From the NCBI RefSeq assembly GCF_030814815.1, contig NZ_JAUSVR010000003.1, forward strand, positions 62,001-126,000: DNA of 64,000 nucleotides, read 5' to 3'. Each line of letters begins with the position of its first letter. Positions within the stretch are counted from its first letter, which is position 1. Below are positions 17,342 through 28,100 of this stretch, piece by piece. The notes beneath the pieces were generated by a model. It saw only the letters and a program-made list of their open reading frames with translations, had not been told where the DNA came from and did not search any database. Made by a program: the position numbers and the translations under genes. This DNA comes from Ancylobacter amanitiformis. Lineage in GTDB: Bacteria > Pseudomonadota > Alphaproteobacteria > Rhizobiales > Xanthobacteraceae.

Positions 17342-18349
17342 CTATTCCGCGGCGTCGGCGCGCAGCTGCCGGGGCAGGGGGAAGAACACGTCTTCGTGCG
17401 CGGTGTGCACGGTTTCCACCTTCACCGCGAAGCGCTCGGCAAAGGCATCGATGACTTCCTCGACGAGGATCTCGGGGGCGGAGGCGCCGGCCGTGACCGC
17501 GAGCGAGGAAATGTCGCCGAACAGGCTCCAGTCGATCTCGCTGGCCCGCTGCACCAGCACCGCGACCCGGCAGCCGGCGCGCTCGGCCGCTTCGCGCAGG
17601 CGCTGCGAGTTCGATGAATTGGGCGCGCCCACCACGATCAGCGCGTCGACCTCGGGCGCCACGCGCTTGACCGCTTCCTGCCGGTTGGTGGTGGCGTAGC
17701 AGATGTCTTCCTTGTGCGGCGCCACCATGTTGGGAAAGCGCTCGCGCAGGATCGCCACGATGCCGGCGGTGTCGTCGATCGACAGGGTGGTCTGGGTCGT
17801 GAAGGCGAGATTGTCCGGGTCGCGCGGCACGAACAGGCGGGCCTGCTCGGCGGTTTCGACCAGCGAGACGGCGCCGGCGGGCAGCTGGCCCATGGTGCCG
17901 ATCACCTCGGGATGGCCGGCATGGCCGATCAGCACCACTTCACGCCCGCGCTTGTGATGCACCGTCGCCTCGCGATGTACCTTGGTGACAAGCGGGCAGG
18001 TGGCGTCGATGGCGTAGAAATGGCGCGCGGCCGCGTCCTCGGGCACCGATTTGGCAACGCCATGGGCGGAGAAGATCACCGGTGCGCGGGTGCCGGCGGG
18101 CACCTCGTCGAGTTCCTCGACGAAGATCGCGCCCTTCGCCTTCAGGCCCTCGACGACGTATTTGTTGTGCACGATCTCGTGGCGGACATAGACCGGCGCG
18201 CCGTGGATCGCCAGCGCCCGCTCGACCGCGTCGATGGCCCGCACCACGCCGGCGCAGAAGCCGCGCGGGGCGCAGAGCAGCACGCGCAGGGCGGGTTTGC
18301 CGCCGGCCCGATCCGTCATCGAGCGATCCGTCATCGAAGGATTCGTCAT
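17342..18349 (-). CDS. ispH: 4-hydroxy-3-methylbut-2-enyl diphosphate reductase
   Basis: IspH carries out the last step of the MEP isoprenoid pathway, giving IPP and DMAPP. The three iron-sulfur cysteines are in [21 protein letters not shown] and [34 protein letters not shown] and [13 protein letters not shown] are also present. The start is uncertain: in-frame ATGs at 18349, 18334 and 18319 belong to a 15-bp tandem repeat encoding MT(D/N)(R/P)S. The only clear Shine-Dalgarno sequence (GGAGG) stands before an ATG at 18375 that is out of frame and gives a nine-codon peptide ending on top of the 18349 start. Confidence 0.93.
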   Translation of the reverse strand: MTNPSMTDRSMTDRAGGKPALRVLLCAPRGFCAGVVRAIDAVERALAIHGAPVYVRHEIVHNKYVVEGLKAKGAIFVEELDEVPAGTRAPVIFSAHGVAKSVPEDAAARHFYAIDATCPLVTKVHREATVHHKRGREVVLIGHAGHPEVIGTMGQLPAGAVSLVETAEQARLFVPRDPDNLAFTTQTTLSIDDTAGIVAILRERFPNMVAPHKEDICYATTNRQEAVKRVAPEVDALIVVGAPNSSNSQRLREAAERAGCRVAVLVQRASEIDWSLFGDISSLAVTAGASAPEILVEEVIDAFAERFAVKVETVHTAHEDVFFPLPRQLRADAAE

Positions 18350-18375
18350 CGGGGATCCGTCATCGAGCGGTTCAT
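18305..18375 (-). repeat. 15-bp tandem repeat carrying the ispH start codons
   Basis: On the minus strand ATGACGGATC-type units start at 18363, 18349, 18334 and 18319. Spacings are 14, 15 and 15, so the first unit is one base short and shifts the frame between ATG 18375/18363 and the ispH frame. Confidence 0.75.
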
Positions 18376-18644
18376 GGCGGTTGCGTTCCTCCGCGGCCCG
18401 CCGCAGCGGCCTCTCATCGTCATGGTTGGCGATCCCCGCCCTGTCAAGCGCGGGGGCCGGAAGGGCGCATCGGACGCGGTGACAGGACCGTATTTCTTTG
18501 GATTTGCAGGACGGCGCGCACGGGCCTATATTCGCCTTATCCCGGTCATCGCGAGACGGTCCGAGGCTTCGCCCCGACAAGGCGGTGGAGCGCGTGAGAG
18601 AGTTTGCGCGGCCGTATGAAGCACATTGGATGGAGACGCGCCCC

Positions 18645-19352
18645 ATGGCCAACGCACCGCTCATGCCGAAGGCCACCGCCGTATGGCTGGTGGAGAATAC
18701 CGCGCTGACCTTCGACCAGATCGCCGATTTCTGTAAGCTCCACGTGCTCGAGGTGAAGGGCATCGCCGACGGCGAAGTGGCGCAGGGCATCAAGGGCAGC
18801 GATCCTGTCACGACCGGCCAGCTCTCGCGCGACGAGATCGAGCGGGGCGAGAAGAATGCCGCCTATCACCTCCGGCTTCTGGAATCGAAGGTGCGCCTGC
18901 CCGAGCCCAAGCGCCGGCGCGGCCCCCGCTATACCCCGGTATCGAAGCGGCAGGATCGGCCGAACGCCATCCTCTGGCTGCTGCGCAGCCATCCGGAACT
19001 GAAGGACAGCCAGATCATGCGGCTTGTCGGCACCACCAAGCACACCATCGAATCGATCAAGGAGCGCACCCACTGGAACGCGCAGAACCTGACGCCGATG
19101 GACCCGGTGACGCTCGGCCTGTGCTCGCAGATCGATCTCGACATCGAGGTGCAGCGCTCCTCGAAGGATCGCCCGGCGACAATGGTCACTGCGGAGGGCT
19201 CGACGCTGCTCCCCGCCGACGTCACCACCGGTCCCGGCGCCATGGAGGAGCCTTTCGTGCCCCAGCGCAAGCCGCGCGAGGAGCCCATCGACCTCGAGAC
19301 CGTATTCGCCAAGCTTGGCGGCTCGCGCAAGACCGCTGCCGAGGAGGAGTGA
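18645..19352 (+). CDS. trcR: DUF1013 family cell-cycle transcriptional regulator (TrcR-like)
   Basis: This 235-residue protein begins [29 protein letters not shown], the hallmark of DUF1013, a family restricted to alphaproteobacteria whose Caulobacter member TrcR controls cell-cycle transcription. The N-terminal part resembles a helix-turn-helix ([22 protein letters not shown]), and a second one can be seen at [22 protein letters not shown]. The last 60 residues are acidic and probably disordered. ATG 18645 has GGAG nine bases upstream; an ATG five codons earlier does not. A strong terminator follows. Confidence 0.85.
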   Translation: MANAPLMPKATAVWLVENTALTFDQIADFCKLHVLEVKGIADGEVAQGIKGSDPVTTGQLSRDEIERGEKNAAYHLRLLESKVRLPEPKRRRGPRYTPVSKRQDRPNAILWLLRSHPELKDSQIMRLVGTTKHTIESIKERTHWNAQNLTPMDPVTLGLCSQIDLDIEVQRSSKDRPATMVTAEGSTLLPADVTTGPGAMEEPFVPQRKPREEPIDLETVFAKLGGSRKTAAEEE

Positions 19353-19375
19353 TCCTTCTCCGCCGGCCGGCATGC

Positions 19376-19401
19376 AAAGGGGGCCTCGCGGCCCCCTTTT
19401 T
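19376..19401 (+). terminator. Rho-independent terminator between trcR and prpE
   Basis: GGGGGCC and GGCCCCC (19379-19385 and 19390-19396) with a TCGC loop and five T after it. The AAA before the left arm gives a weak T run on the other strand, so it may also serve the convergent prpE gene. Confidence 0.85.
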
Positions 19402-19421
19402 CATGAGGCAGTGGAGCCGGC

Positions 19422-21383
19422 TCAGGCGGCGGAGACCCTGGTGAGGCCGCGCGTCTGCAGCGCGTGCGCAATCTCCTCCAGCGAGGTCGGATCATCGATC
19501 GTGGCGGGCATGTTCCACGCCTGCGCATCGGCAATCTTCTTCATCGTGCCGCGCAGGATCTTGCCCGAGCGGGTCTTCGGCAGGCGGTTCACCGTGATGG
19601 CGATGCGGAAGGCGGCCACCGGACCGATGCGCTCGCGCACCAGCGCGACGATCTCCGCCTCGATCAGCGCCGGCGAGCGGTCGACGCCGGATTTCAGCAC
19701 GAGAAAGCCGCACGGCACCTCGCCCTTGAGTTCGTCATGGATGCCGATGACGGCGCATTCGGCGACGGCCGGATGGGCGGCGAGCACTTCCTCCATGCCA
19801 CCGGTGGAGAGGCGATGGCCGGCCACGTTGATGATGTCGTCGGTGCGGCCCATGATGAAGAGCTGGCCGTCCTCGTCGCAGAAGCCGGCATCGGCGGTCT
19901 TGTAGTAGCCGGGAAACTCGGCGAGATAGCCTTCGGTGAAGCGGAAATCCTGCCGCCAGAGCGTGGGCAGGCAGCCCGGCGGCAGCGGCAGCCTGATGGC
20001 GATCGAGCCCATGCGGTTGGCACCGAGGGGGTGCCCGCCCTCGTCGAGAATGTCGACCTGGTAGCCCGGCATCGGCACGCCGGTGGAGCCGATCTTGATC
20101 GGCAGCGCGCCGAGCCCCACCGGATTGCCGGCGATGGCCCAGCCGGTTTCGGTCTGCCACCAGTGATCGACCACCGGCACCCCGAGCTTCGCCTGCGCCC
20201 ATTCCACCGTGTCGGGGTCGGCCCGCTCGCCGGCGAGGAACAGGGCGCGCAGCGACGAGCGGTCATAGCGGTGCATCAGCAGCCCTTCGGGGTCTTCCTT
20301 CTTGATGGCCCGCAGCGCGGTCGGCGCGGTGAACAGCGCGCTCACCCGGTATTCCTCGATGACGCGCCAGAACACGCCGGCATCGGGCGTGCCCACCGGC
20401 TTGCCCTCGTAGAGCACCGTGGTGCAGCCGGCCAGCAGCGGGGCGTAGATGATGTAGGAATGGCCGACCACCCAGCCAATATCCGAGGCGGACCAGAACA
20501 CCTCGCCCGGCTCGACGCCGTAGAGCCCCGACATCGACCAGCGCAGCGCCACCATGTAGCCGCCGGTGTCGCGCACGACGCCTTTCGGCTTGCCGGTCGT
20601 GCCCGAGGTATAGAGGATGTACAGCGGATCGGTGGCGGCGAGCGGAACCGGCTCGGCGCCGCGCCCCTCGGCCATCGCGCTGGCGCGCAGGCTCGCCCAG
20701 TCATGGTCGCGGCCGGGCAGGAGCTGGGCCTGCGCCTGCGGGCGCTGGAACACGAGGCAGGCTTCCGGCTTGTGCGTCGCCATGGTCAGCGCGAGGTCGA
20801 GCAGCGGCTTGTAGGCAATGAGGCGGCTCGGCTCGATGCCGCAGGAGGCGGAGAGCACCAGCCTCGGCTGGGCGTCGTCGATGCGGCTGGCGAGTTCGGC
20901 CGCGGCAAAGCCGCCGAACACCACCGAATGCACCGCGCCGATGCGGGCGCAGGCCAGCATGGCGAACACCGCCTCGGGAATCATCGGCATGTAGATGACG
21001 ACGCGGTCGCCCTTCTCGACGCCGAGTTCGCGCAGCACGCCGGCCAGCGCGCTCACTTCGGTGAGCAACTCGGCATAGGTGATGGTGCGTCTGGCGCCGG
21101 TGACGGGGCTGTCATAGTGGATCGCCGCCACCGCGCCGCGGCCGGCCGCGACGTGGCGGTCCACCGCGTTGTGACAGACATTGGTGACGCCATCGACAAA
21201 CCAGCGGCCATAGACCCCGGCGGCGGGGTCGAAAATGGTCCGGGGCTCGACATACCAGTCGATGGCACGCGCCGCCTCGCCCCAGAACATGTCCGGATGT
21301 TCGATCGACTGCGCGTAGGCGGCGGGGTAGCGGCTCTCCTGCGGGGCAGGCATCGAGATAGGCGTCGAGACGGGCATCGACAT
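19422..21383 (-). CDS. prpE: Propionyl-CoA synthetase
   Basis: This 653-residue acyl-CoA synthetase activates propionate. It has the AMP-binding P-loop YILYTSGTTGKPKGVVRDTGGYM, where the VRDTGGY continuation is characteristic of PrpE rather than Acs. The HWWQTETGWAIAGN and YYKTADAGFCDEDG motifs and the C-terminal catalytic lysine in TRSGKILRG are also present. The start at 21383 has GGAG seven bases before ATG. The first residues (MSMPVSTPISMP) carry a small internal repeat. It stands alone; no 2-methylcitrate genes are adjacent. Confidence 0.9.
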   Translation of the reverse strand: MSMPVSTPISMPAPQESRYPAAYAQSIEHPDMFWGEAARAIDWYVEPRTIFDPAAGVYGRWFVDGVTNVCHNAVDRHVAAGRGAVAAIHYDSPVTGARRTITYAELLTEVSALAGVLRELGVEKGDRVVIYMPMIPEAVFAMLACARIGAVHSVVFGGFAAAELASRIDDAQPRLVLSASCGIEPSRLIAYKPLLDLALTMATHKPEACLVFQRPQAQAQLLPGRDHDWASLRASAMAEGRGAEPVPLAATDPLYILYTSGTTGKPKGVVRDTGGYMVALRWSMSGLYGVEPGEVFWSASDIGWVVGHSYIIYAPLLAGCTTVLYEGKPVGTPDAGVFWRVIEEYRVSALFTAPTALRAIKKEDPEGLLMHRYDRSSLRALFLAGERADPDTVEWAQAKLGVPVVDHWWQTETGWAIAGNPVGLGALPIKIGSTGVPMPGYQVDILDEGGHPLGANRMGSIAIRLPLPPGCLPTLWRQDFRFTEGYLAEFPGYYKTADAGFCDEDGQLFIMGRTDDIINVAGHRLSTGGMEEVLAAHPAVAECAVIGIHDELKGEVPCGFLVLKSGVDRSPALIEAEIVALVRERIGPVAAFRIAITVNRLPKTRSGKILRGTMKKIADAQAWNMPATIDDPTSLEEIAHALQTRGLTRVSAA

Positions 21384-21755
21384 GGGCGTTCTCCTGGAGC
21401 GACATTTTCTTGCTTGAACTGAATTTCACGGCTCATGACCGGCAATTCAAGAACGCTCAAATGCTTACGACCTTGGTCGTGCCCCAGGGTCATCGCGTCA
21501 GGGTCATCGCGTCCGGAGGTGCCTGCCGCACCATCGCGGTGGCACGCCGCCGCTGCCGCCGTGGGCGCATGGTCCTTCAACGCGAACCGCCGGCCCTGAG
21601 GAGCCGGCGGCGGATGTCTTCGCGGATGGCGCGCAGCGGAAAGGCGCTCTGTCTGCCCGATGTGTCCGCCGCCGGGCAGAATGCCTCAAGCCGCTGGAGC
21701 CGTCCGGGTTAATGCGAATGCATGGAAATGCATGGAAATGTTGCGCCGGGGCCCG
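21384..21755. other. Intergenic region, prpE upstream to YdcH-like gene
   Basis: No gene is supported. It holds two short direct duplications, AGGGTCATCGCGTC twice from about 21487 and an 11-base ATGCATGGAA(A) unit twice near 21718. The prpE promoter should be in the right-hand vicinity of 21384-21480, which is comparatively AT-rich. Confidence 0.5.
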
Positions 21756-21938
21756 TTAGTGGAGGGTTGCTCCCTTGAGCCGCGTGATTTCGTCCTTCAG
21801 CAGAAGTTTCCGCCGTTTCAGATCGGCGACACGGGCGTCATTCGACGCCGGGCGGTTTATCTCTTCCTTCAGTTCGCGCTCGAGTGCCTGATGGCGCCGC
21901 TCAAGTTCCGTGACATGCGCCTGCATGGACATGGACAT
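21756..21938 (-). CDS. YdcH family protein (DUF465)
   Basis: This 60-residue helical protein has the DUF465 pattern: HVTELERRHQALERELKEE, a short turn rich in NRPASND, then ARVADLKRRKLLLKDEITRLKG. The family is abundant in alphaproteobacteria and its role is unknown; a coiled-coil hairpin is expected. A second member lies 240 bases away in the opposite direction. Confidence 0.85.
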   Translation of the reverse strand: MSMSMQAHVTELERRHQALERELKEEINRPASNDARVADLKRRKLLLKDEITRLKGATLH

Positions 21939-22177
21939 TATCTCCTGTCGTCAGATGCGGACGTCATCAGTCTGTCACGAGAGTTTCGCGCTGTCGACGA
22001 CACGATGCGCTGCGCTGCAGCATGCGGGACCGCGCAACGGTCCATGGCGAGGGGGCTCGCGGCCTGCGCCGGTGGTTGCGGAAGCTGTTGCGAGCGGGCC
22101 CGTGGCCGGTGATACTATCCGCCACGCCCCGGCTGGAGGGGCGACTGAGTTTGCGGATCAGGTGTTTGGCAGAACAG

Positions 22178-22387
22178 ATGACGGCGGCGGATGAGGAACG
22201 GGAGCAGAGGGCTCTCCTCGAGCGCCTGCGGCAGGAGCATCGCGATCTCGACGTGGCGATCGCCGCGTTGCAGGAGATGCCGGGCAGCGACCAGCTGCAG
22301 CTGGCGCGATTCAAGAAGCGCAAGCTGCTGATCAAGGATCGCATCGGCTATATCGAAGACCAGATGTGCCCTGACATCATCGCCTGA
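22178..22387 (+). CDS. YdcH family protein (DUF465), second copy
   Basis: This 69-residue protein has LLERLRQEHRDLDVAIAALQEMPGSDQLQLARFKKRKLLIKDRI, the same helix-turn-helix hairpin as its divergent neighbour, with LKRRKLLLKDEI there matching FKKRKLLIKDRI here. The ATG at 22178 is chosen because the domain starts immediately; the ribosome-binding site is weak. The open frame upstream of it is not conserved in character. Confidence 0.8.
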   Translation: MTAADEEREQRALLERLRQEHRDLDVAIAALQEMPGSDQLQLARFKKRKLLIKDRIGYIEDQMCPDIIA

Positions 22388-22546
22388 GCGCGGAGGGCTC
22401 CCGTCGCGCGCCTCGGGGCGCGCGTTCGCCGCGTTTTCGGACGGGAGCGGTTTGGCGTGGCCAGACGGCCAGCCTTCGTGGCGTCGGCGGAAGGCGGGCG
22501 ATTGCGGCGGCCGTCCCCTGCCAGCGGCGAGGACGGCCGGCACGTC

Positions 22547-23032
22547 TCAGAACTGCGTCAGCAGCACGTCGGCATTGGTCTTGTCGGCCTTGCTCGGCAC
22601 GTCCTCGACATTGAGGATCAGCACTTCGCCATCGTCCACCACCGCGGAATAGCGCTTGGAGCGCACGCCGAGGCCGGCGGCCGACGCGTCGAAATCAAGG
22701 CCGATCGCCTTGGCGAACTCGCCATTGCCGTCCGACAGGAAGATGATCTTGCCGCCGGCATTGGAGGCCTTTTCCCACGCGGCGAGCACGAACGGATCGT
22801 TGACCGCCGTCACCGCGATGGCGTCGACGCCCTTGGCGAAGAAATCGTCGGCGCGGGCGATGAAGCTCGGCAGGTGGTTCTTGTGGCAGGTGGGCGTGAA
22901 GGCGCCGGGAACGGCGAACAGGACGACCTTCTTGTTCTTGAAGATCTCGTCGGTGGATTTCGGCACCGGGCCGTCCTCGGTGGCGACGCGGAAGGTGACG
23001 CTCGGCAGCTGGTCGCCGACCTTGATCGTCAT
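22547..23032 (-). CDS. Peroxiredoxin, Prx5 type, one cysteine
   Basis: This 161-residue peroxidase reduces hydroperoxides. The peroxidatic cysteine is C49 in PGAFTPTCHKNHLPSF, the Prx5 (type II/hybrid) signature, and RYSAVVDDGEV is the conserved C-terminal arginine region. C49 is the only cysteine, so it should act as a 1-Cys enzyme with an external thiol such as glutathione or thioredoxin. ATG 23032 begins the domain (MTIKVGDQLPSVTF). Confidence 0.92.
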   Translation of the reverse strand: MTIKVGDQLPSVTFRVATEDGPVPKSTDEIFKNKKVVLFAVPGAFTPTCHKNHLPSFIARADDFFAKGVDAIAVTAVNDPFVLAAWEKASNAGGKIIFLSDGNGEFAKAIGLDFDASAAGLGVRSKRYSAVVDDGEVLILNVEDVPSKADKTNADVLLTQF

Positions 23033-23166
23033 TGGGTGTTTCCTTTCAAGCGCTGGATATGCGGGCGGTCGCCGGGCCGCCAGCCGGCGCCGCGCCTGTG
23101 TCGCGCGCGACCCGTCGGCCCGGTCGGCCGGTAGAATAACCGTTTCCCATTGATCGGGAAGCGTTT

Positions 23167-24057
23167 TCAGCGTGCGGAAAGGAGGGCGTCCACCTCGACG
23201 GCGCGCGGGCCGTCGACCAGCGTGAAGCGTAGCCGCGTGGCCGCGATGTCCGCCCCCTTGGGCACGCCGTCGACCGGCAGGAGGAACACGGTCTGTCCGT
23301 CCGGGCCGGGCTCGCGGGCGGGCAGCGGCAGCGCCCAATCCTCGCTCGGCCCCTCGACGAACAGGTCGGCGGTATCGGGATTGGCCACGCGGGCCACGAC
23401 GCGGATGGTCTGGCCGGGCTGGCCGGCGGCGGGGCCGAGGTCGGCCGTCTCCAGCGCGGTGGCGCCGCCATTACCGAAGGCGGCCAGCTGCGGCACGGTG
23501 GAAAGCGCGGCGGCCAGATCCGGCGGCGTTGATGGTGCGCCATCCGCCGGGAGCGCCAGGGCCACTTCGGCGGTGGCCGGCTGGCAGATCTTCGCGCATA
23601 CCGCGAAATCGAGGGTGAGGCGCAGGTCGACCGGCTTGCCGGGATCGCGCGGCGTCACCCGGAAGGGCAGGGTGACGTCCTTCTTGTAGCCGATGGAGAA
23701 GCTGCCGCCGTCGTCGAAGCGGACCGGCGCCGGCCAGAGGATATCCACCCGCGCGACATTGTCGGAGCCCGACCAGTCAAAATGCGGCGGAACGCCGCTG
23801 TCGCCGGGATAGCGCCAGTAGGTTTTCCAGCCGGCACCGAGCCGGATCTGCACGCCGCCGGTGACGATCTCGCCGTCGCGGGGGCCGGCGAGAAGCCGCA
23901 CCGCCGTACCGTTCGGCGCCGTCCAGGGGGAACTTATGTCCCCGGAGCCAACCACCGGCGCGCTGTCCGCCCGAGCGGGTACGGCGCCGGGGAGCGCGGT
24001 CATGAGGGCTACCATGAGGGCGGCGGGAGCAAGGGCGAGGCGTGCGCGCGAAACCAT
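23167..24057 (-). CDS. Exported DsbD N-terminal-domain protein
   Basis: This 296-residue protein has a signal peptide ([30 protein letters not shown]). The rest matches the thiol:disulfide interchange domain Dsb[24 protein letters not shown], ..[10 protein letters not shown] and the cysteine pair CAKIC in [12 protein letters not shown], which corresponds to the redox-active pair of DsbD alpha. No membrane or thioredoxin-like domain follows, so it needs a separate electron donor. It is often found next to a peroxiredoxin and yqgE in this order, as here. Confidence 0.85.
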   Translation of the reverse strand: MVSRARLALAPAALMVALMTALPGAVPARADSAPVVGSGDISSPWTAPNGTAVRLLAGPRDGEIVTGGVQIRLGAGWKTYWRYPGDSGVPPHFDWSGSDNVARVDILWPAPVRFDDGGSFSIGYKKDVTLPFRVTPRDPGKPVDLRLTLDFAVCAKICQPATAEVALALPADGAPSTPPDLAAALSTVPQLAAFGNGGATALETADLGPAAGQPGQTIRVVARVANPDTADLFVEGPSEDWALPLPAREPGPDGQTVFLLPVDGVPKGADIAATRLRFTLVDGPRAVEVDALLSAR

Positions 24058-24191
24058 GCTCTGGCGATAGCCTCTCGCGCCGCCGCCGGAAAGTCTCGCC
24101 AGCGCACTTTCATGTGAGGCCCTTCCCGCAGCGAAATCTTGGGACGCACGCGGCTCTTGCAAATGACCCCGCGAGGATTAGGCTTTTACCC

Positions 24192-24818
24192 ATGTGGATT
24201 GGACGAGAAAGCCGCGACAGGTCCGGCGGCGGTTCTGACGGGGCCTATCTTGAGGGACAGATGCTGGTTGCCATGCCGGGCATGCGCGACGAGCGTTTTG
24301 CCCGTGCGGTGATCTATCTGTGCGCGCATTCACCCGAGGGGGCGATGGGCATCATCGTCAACCAGCCCGCGCCCAACATCAAGTTTTCCGATCTCCTTGT
24401 GCAGCTGGATGTCATTCCGCAGGAGGATCGCATTCACCTGCCGCAGCGCGCCGGCGGCGTGAAGGTACTGAAGGGCGGGCCGGTCGAGACCGGGCGCGGC
24501 TTCGTGCTGCACAGCTCCGATTTCTTCATCGAGGATTCGACGCTGCCGATCGATGATGGCATCTGCCTCACCGCCACGCTCGATATCCTGAAGGCCATTG
24601 CCGCCGGTGGAGGCCCCGCGAGCGCGCTGCTCGCTCTCGGCTATGCCGGATGGGCGCCGGGACAGCTGGAGAACGAGATTCAGCAGAATGGCTGGCTGCA
24701 CTGCCCGGCGGACCAGACGCTGGTGTTCGAGGCCGAAGCGAGCGTGAAATACGACCTCGCCCTGCGCAAGATCGGCATCGATCCCGGCATGCTCTCCCCC
24801 GACGCCGGGCACGCCTGA
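24192..24818 (+). CDS. YqgE/AlgH family protein
   Basis: This 208-residue protein has the UPF0301 blocks [44 protein letters not shown] and [17 protein letters not shown]. The family has a well known fold, but its molecular job is not settled; in Pseudomonas AlgH influences alginate production. It is divergent from the DsbD-N gene, with the 134 bases between them holding both promoters. Confidence 0.92.
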   Translation: MWIGRESRDRSGGGSDGAYLEGQMLVAMPGMRDERFARAVIYLCAHSPEGAMGIIVNQPAPNIKFSDLLVQLDVIPQEDRIHLPQRAGGVKVLKGGPVETGRGFVLHSSDFFIEDSTLPIDDGICLTATLDILKAIAAGGGPASALLALGYAGWAPGQLENEIQQNGWLHCPADQTLVFEAEASVKYDLALRKIGIDPGMLSPDAGHA

Positions 24819-25126
24819 GGCCGGGCCGCCCGCCTGCGGGACCGCGCGGGCGAGAAGCCGCGGGCGGATGCCGGCAGCGGCGGATGCCGTGTCGCGCCCT
24901 TTCCGAACGATTCTTTTCGTCTGTTCAGCTTGGCAGTGGCTGTTCGGCTTGGCAGCGACTTTGCGCGTGAACGCCGCGCGTTGCCCGCTCCGCAGACGTA
25001 CCCTGCATTTTGCAAGCCCTGCATTTTGCAAGCCCTGCGTTTTGCAAGCCCTGCGTTTTGCAAGCGCGCCGCTGAAAAGCCCGCCTGCCTGGCAAAAAGC
25101 GCGCCTGCCTGGCAAGAGGCGGGGCC
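24819..25126. other. Intergenic region of short tandem repeats
   Basis: No gene. The left part has a TTC(A/G)GCTTGGCAG pair near 24928 and 24944. The 16-bp array at 25002-25065 follows, then a GCCTGCCTGGCAA(A) pair at about 25083-25113 ending near the stop of the GGDEF/EAL gene. Confidence 0.6.
25002..25065 (+). repeat. Four-copy 16-bp tandem repeat
   Basis: CCTGC(A/G)TTTTGCAAGC occurs four times head to tail at 25002, 25018, 25034 and 25050; the first two copies have A and the last two G at position six. TTTTGCAA is nearly palindromic, so the array can pair with itself. Confidence 0.85.
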
Positions 25127-28100
25127 TTACCCCTGCTGGGCCGGCTTGGTCACCGCCGGAGGCTTGGCCGCAGCAGGCCTCGGTGCCGCGGACGGGGCGG
25201 GGGCACCGCGGGTGCCGGCCTCGGCGGGTGAGGTGGTGGGCCGCGGTGCCGGGCTCGGCGGGGCTGTGGTTGCCGGGGCGCCGCCGAGCACGTTCGCCAG
25301 CTGTTGCAGGCTGGCCGTCGCGCTGCCGGTCGCAATTGCGGCCGACGCCGGGGCAGAATTAGCCGCAGGGGACCTTGGCGCGGGCGGCCTCAGGGGTGCG
25401 GGCCTCAAGGGCGCGGGCCGGGCATCCGGCGTCCTGGCATCCGGCGCCTTGGCATCCGGCGCCCTGGCGTCGGAAACCCTGGCATCGGAAACCCTGGCAT
25501 CGGAAACCCTGGCATCGGAAACCCTGGCATCGGAAACCCTGGCGTCGGCAACCTTCGTGTCCGGCGCCTTGCCGTCCACCGGCCTGGCCGGCGCGGGCCT
25601 CGGGGCGGGCTTGCCGCCGCGTGAGAGCAGGCGGCTGCGTTCCAGAAGCGAGGCCGGGGCGGAATCGGGCTGAAGCTGCCGGCGTGCATCCTCCGCCGAC
25701 ATGGGCTCGCCGAACAGGTGACCCTGTCCGTAGCGGCAGCCGAGGCGGGCCAGCGCGGAAGCGGCCTGCTCGCTCTCGATTCCCTCGGCGACGATGTCCA
25801 TGCCCAGGTCATGGGCCATGTTGATGATGGTGCGCAGGATGACCGGGCGCTGGGCCTTGTTGCCGTTGCGCCCCAGCGCCTTCATGAAGGTGCGGTCGAC
25901 CTTGATCGTGTCGAACGGGAAGCGCTGGAGATAGGCCAGCGAGGAATAGCCCGTGCCGAAATCGTCCAGTGAGAGGCCCGCGCCAAGCTCGCGCATGCGC
26001 AAGAGGATCTGCGCGGAATATTCCGGGTTTTCCATCGCCAGCGATTCGGCCAGTTCCAGCTTCAGCGTGCCGGGGGCCACCACGTTGCGGGCGAGGATCG
26101 CCTTGATGTCCTGCAGCAGGTCGTGGCGCAGCATCTGCCGGGAGGAGATGTTCACCGAGACGAAGATCGGCTCGCCACGCAGGATGCGCTGCCAGCTGCC
26201 CAGCTGGCGTGCGGCACCATCGAGCATGAACAGGCCGATATCGACGATGAGGCCGGAATCCTCGGCAATGCCGAAAAAATCGGCCGGCGCCAACGTGCCC
26301 AGTGTGGGATGCTGCCACCGCACCATGGCCTCGAAGCCGGCAATGGCGCGGGTCGAAAGATCGACCACCGGCTGGTAGACGATGCTGATCTCCGAGCGCT
26401 CCAGCGCCTGGCGCAGATCCGCTTCCATGGTGAGCCGGTCGAGCTTGTGAGTGCGCATCGAGGGCCGGAACACCTCGATGCGGTCGCCGCCCACGCGCTT
26501 GGCGAAATACATCGCCAGCTCCGAATCCTTCATCATCTCGTCCGGCGTCCGCCGTTGCCCGTCCGCCAGCAGAAGGCCGATCGAGGCGGTGATGAAGATC
26601 TCGCGGTCGCCGAAGGTGATGGGCGCGCGCAGCGTGCGGCGCAGCGTGTCGGCGAAGGCGGTGATGCGCTCGGGATCGCGCTCGGACATGAGGATGAGCG
26701 CGAAATGATCGCTGCCGAGCCGCGCCAGCGTGTCCTGCTGCTTGGTGAGGCGCATCAGCCGGCGCGCGACGGTGAGCAGGATGGAATCGCCCGCCGGCAT
26801 GCCGAGGCTGGCATTGACCTGCTGGAATCGGTCGATGTCGATCAGCATGATGGTCGGCTTCAGCGTCTCGTCGGCGCGGGCGAAGCCGTTGGCGGAGGCG
26901 AGGCGGTCGAGAAACAGTTCGCGGTTGGGCAGGCCGGTCAAATTGTCGTGCACCGCGTCGTGCAGCATCCGCTCCTCGGCGGTGCGCATGTCGGTGACGT
27001 CGGACAGCGTGCCGATGCAGCGCACCACCTCGCCATCGGTGCCGACCACCGGCCGCGCGCGCAGGTTGAACCACATGTAATGGCCGTCATGCGCGCGCAG
27101 GCGGAAATCCTGGTCGATGCGCCCGCGCCGCTGGTCCAGCAGCCCGTCCAGCGTGGCGCGGAAACGGTCGCGGTCCATCGGATGGATGATGTCCAGCCAG
27201 CCGGCGGCCTCGGTCTCCAGCGTGCCGTGCTTGAGGCCGAGCATGTGCTCGGCTTCCGGGCTCACATGGATGCGATCGGTGTCGACGTCCCAGTCCCAGA
27301 CGATATCGCCCGAGCCCGCCACGGCGAGCGCGCGGCGCTCCAGTTCCTGCGTGCTGCCGGCCACCGAGCCGGTGCCGGCGAAGGCGTGCTGCATCACCGT
27401 GAAGCCGATCAGCATGACGATCAGCACCAGCCCGCCGAGCAGGGCCGGGGCGACGAGGTCGTTGCCGATGCGCCCCGACACCGCCATGCCGGCGGTGACG
27501 ACCCATACGACCAGAAGCAGGAGGGTCGGGATGATGAGAACGGCGCGGTCATAGCGGTGCAGGGCGAGCCACAGCACCACGGCGAAGCCCATGATCGACA
27601 CCACCAGCAGCGAGGGCCGGGCGATGCCGGCCGCCGCCGAGGGGTCGAGCAGCGCGAGGCCCACCAGCGCGGCGAGGAAGACCAGCCAGCCGGCGGTGAT
27701 GTGCGCATAGCGCACGTGCCAGCGGTTGAGGTTGAGATAGGCGAACAGGAACACGACCAGCGTGGCGGCGAGGATCGCCTCGCCGGCCGCGCGCCAGAAT
27801 TGCTGCGCCAGCGGCGAGATGCCGAACACTTTCGACCAGAAGCCGAAATCGAGGCCGATATAGCCCAGCACGGCCCAGGCCAGAAGTGCCGCGGCGGGGA
27901 ACATCGCGCTGCCCTTCACCACGAACAGGATGGTGAGGAACAGCGCCAGCAGGCCGGCAATGCCAATGACGATGCCATTATACAGCGTGAAGCTGTTGAC
28001 CTTGTCCTTGTAGGCCTCCGGCTCCCAGAGATAGAGCTGCGGCAGGTTGCCGTCGGCAAGTTCCGCCACCAGCGTCACCGTCGCGCCGGGATCGAGGGTG

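Noticed and set aside
25002-25570. CRISPR array
   Set aside because: Units are 15-16 bp, directly head to tail without unique spacers, one array is inside a coding frame, and no cas genes are present.
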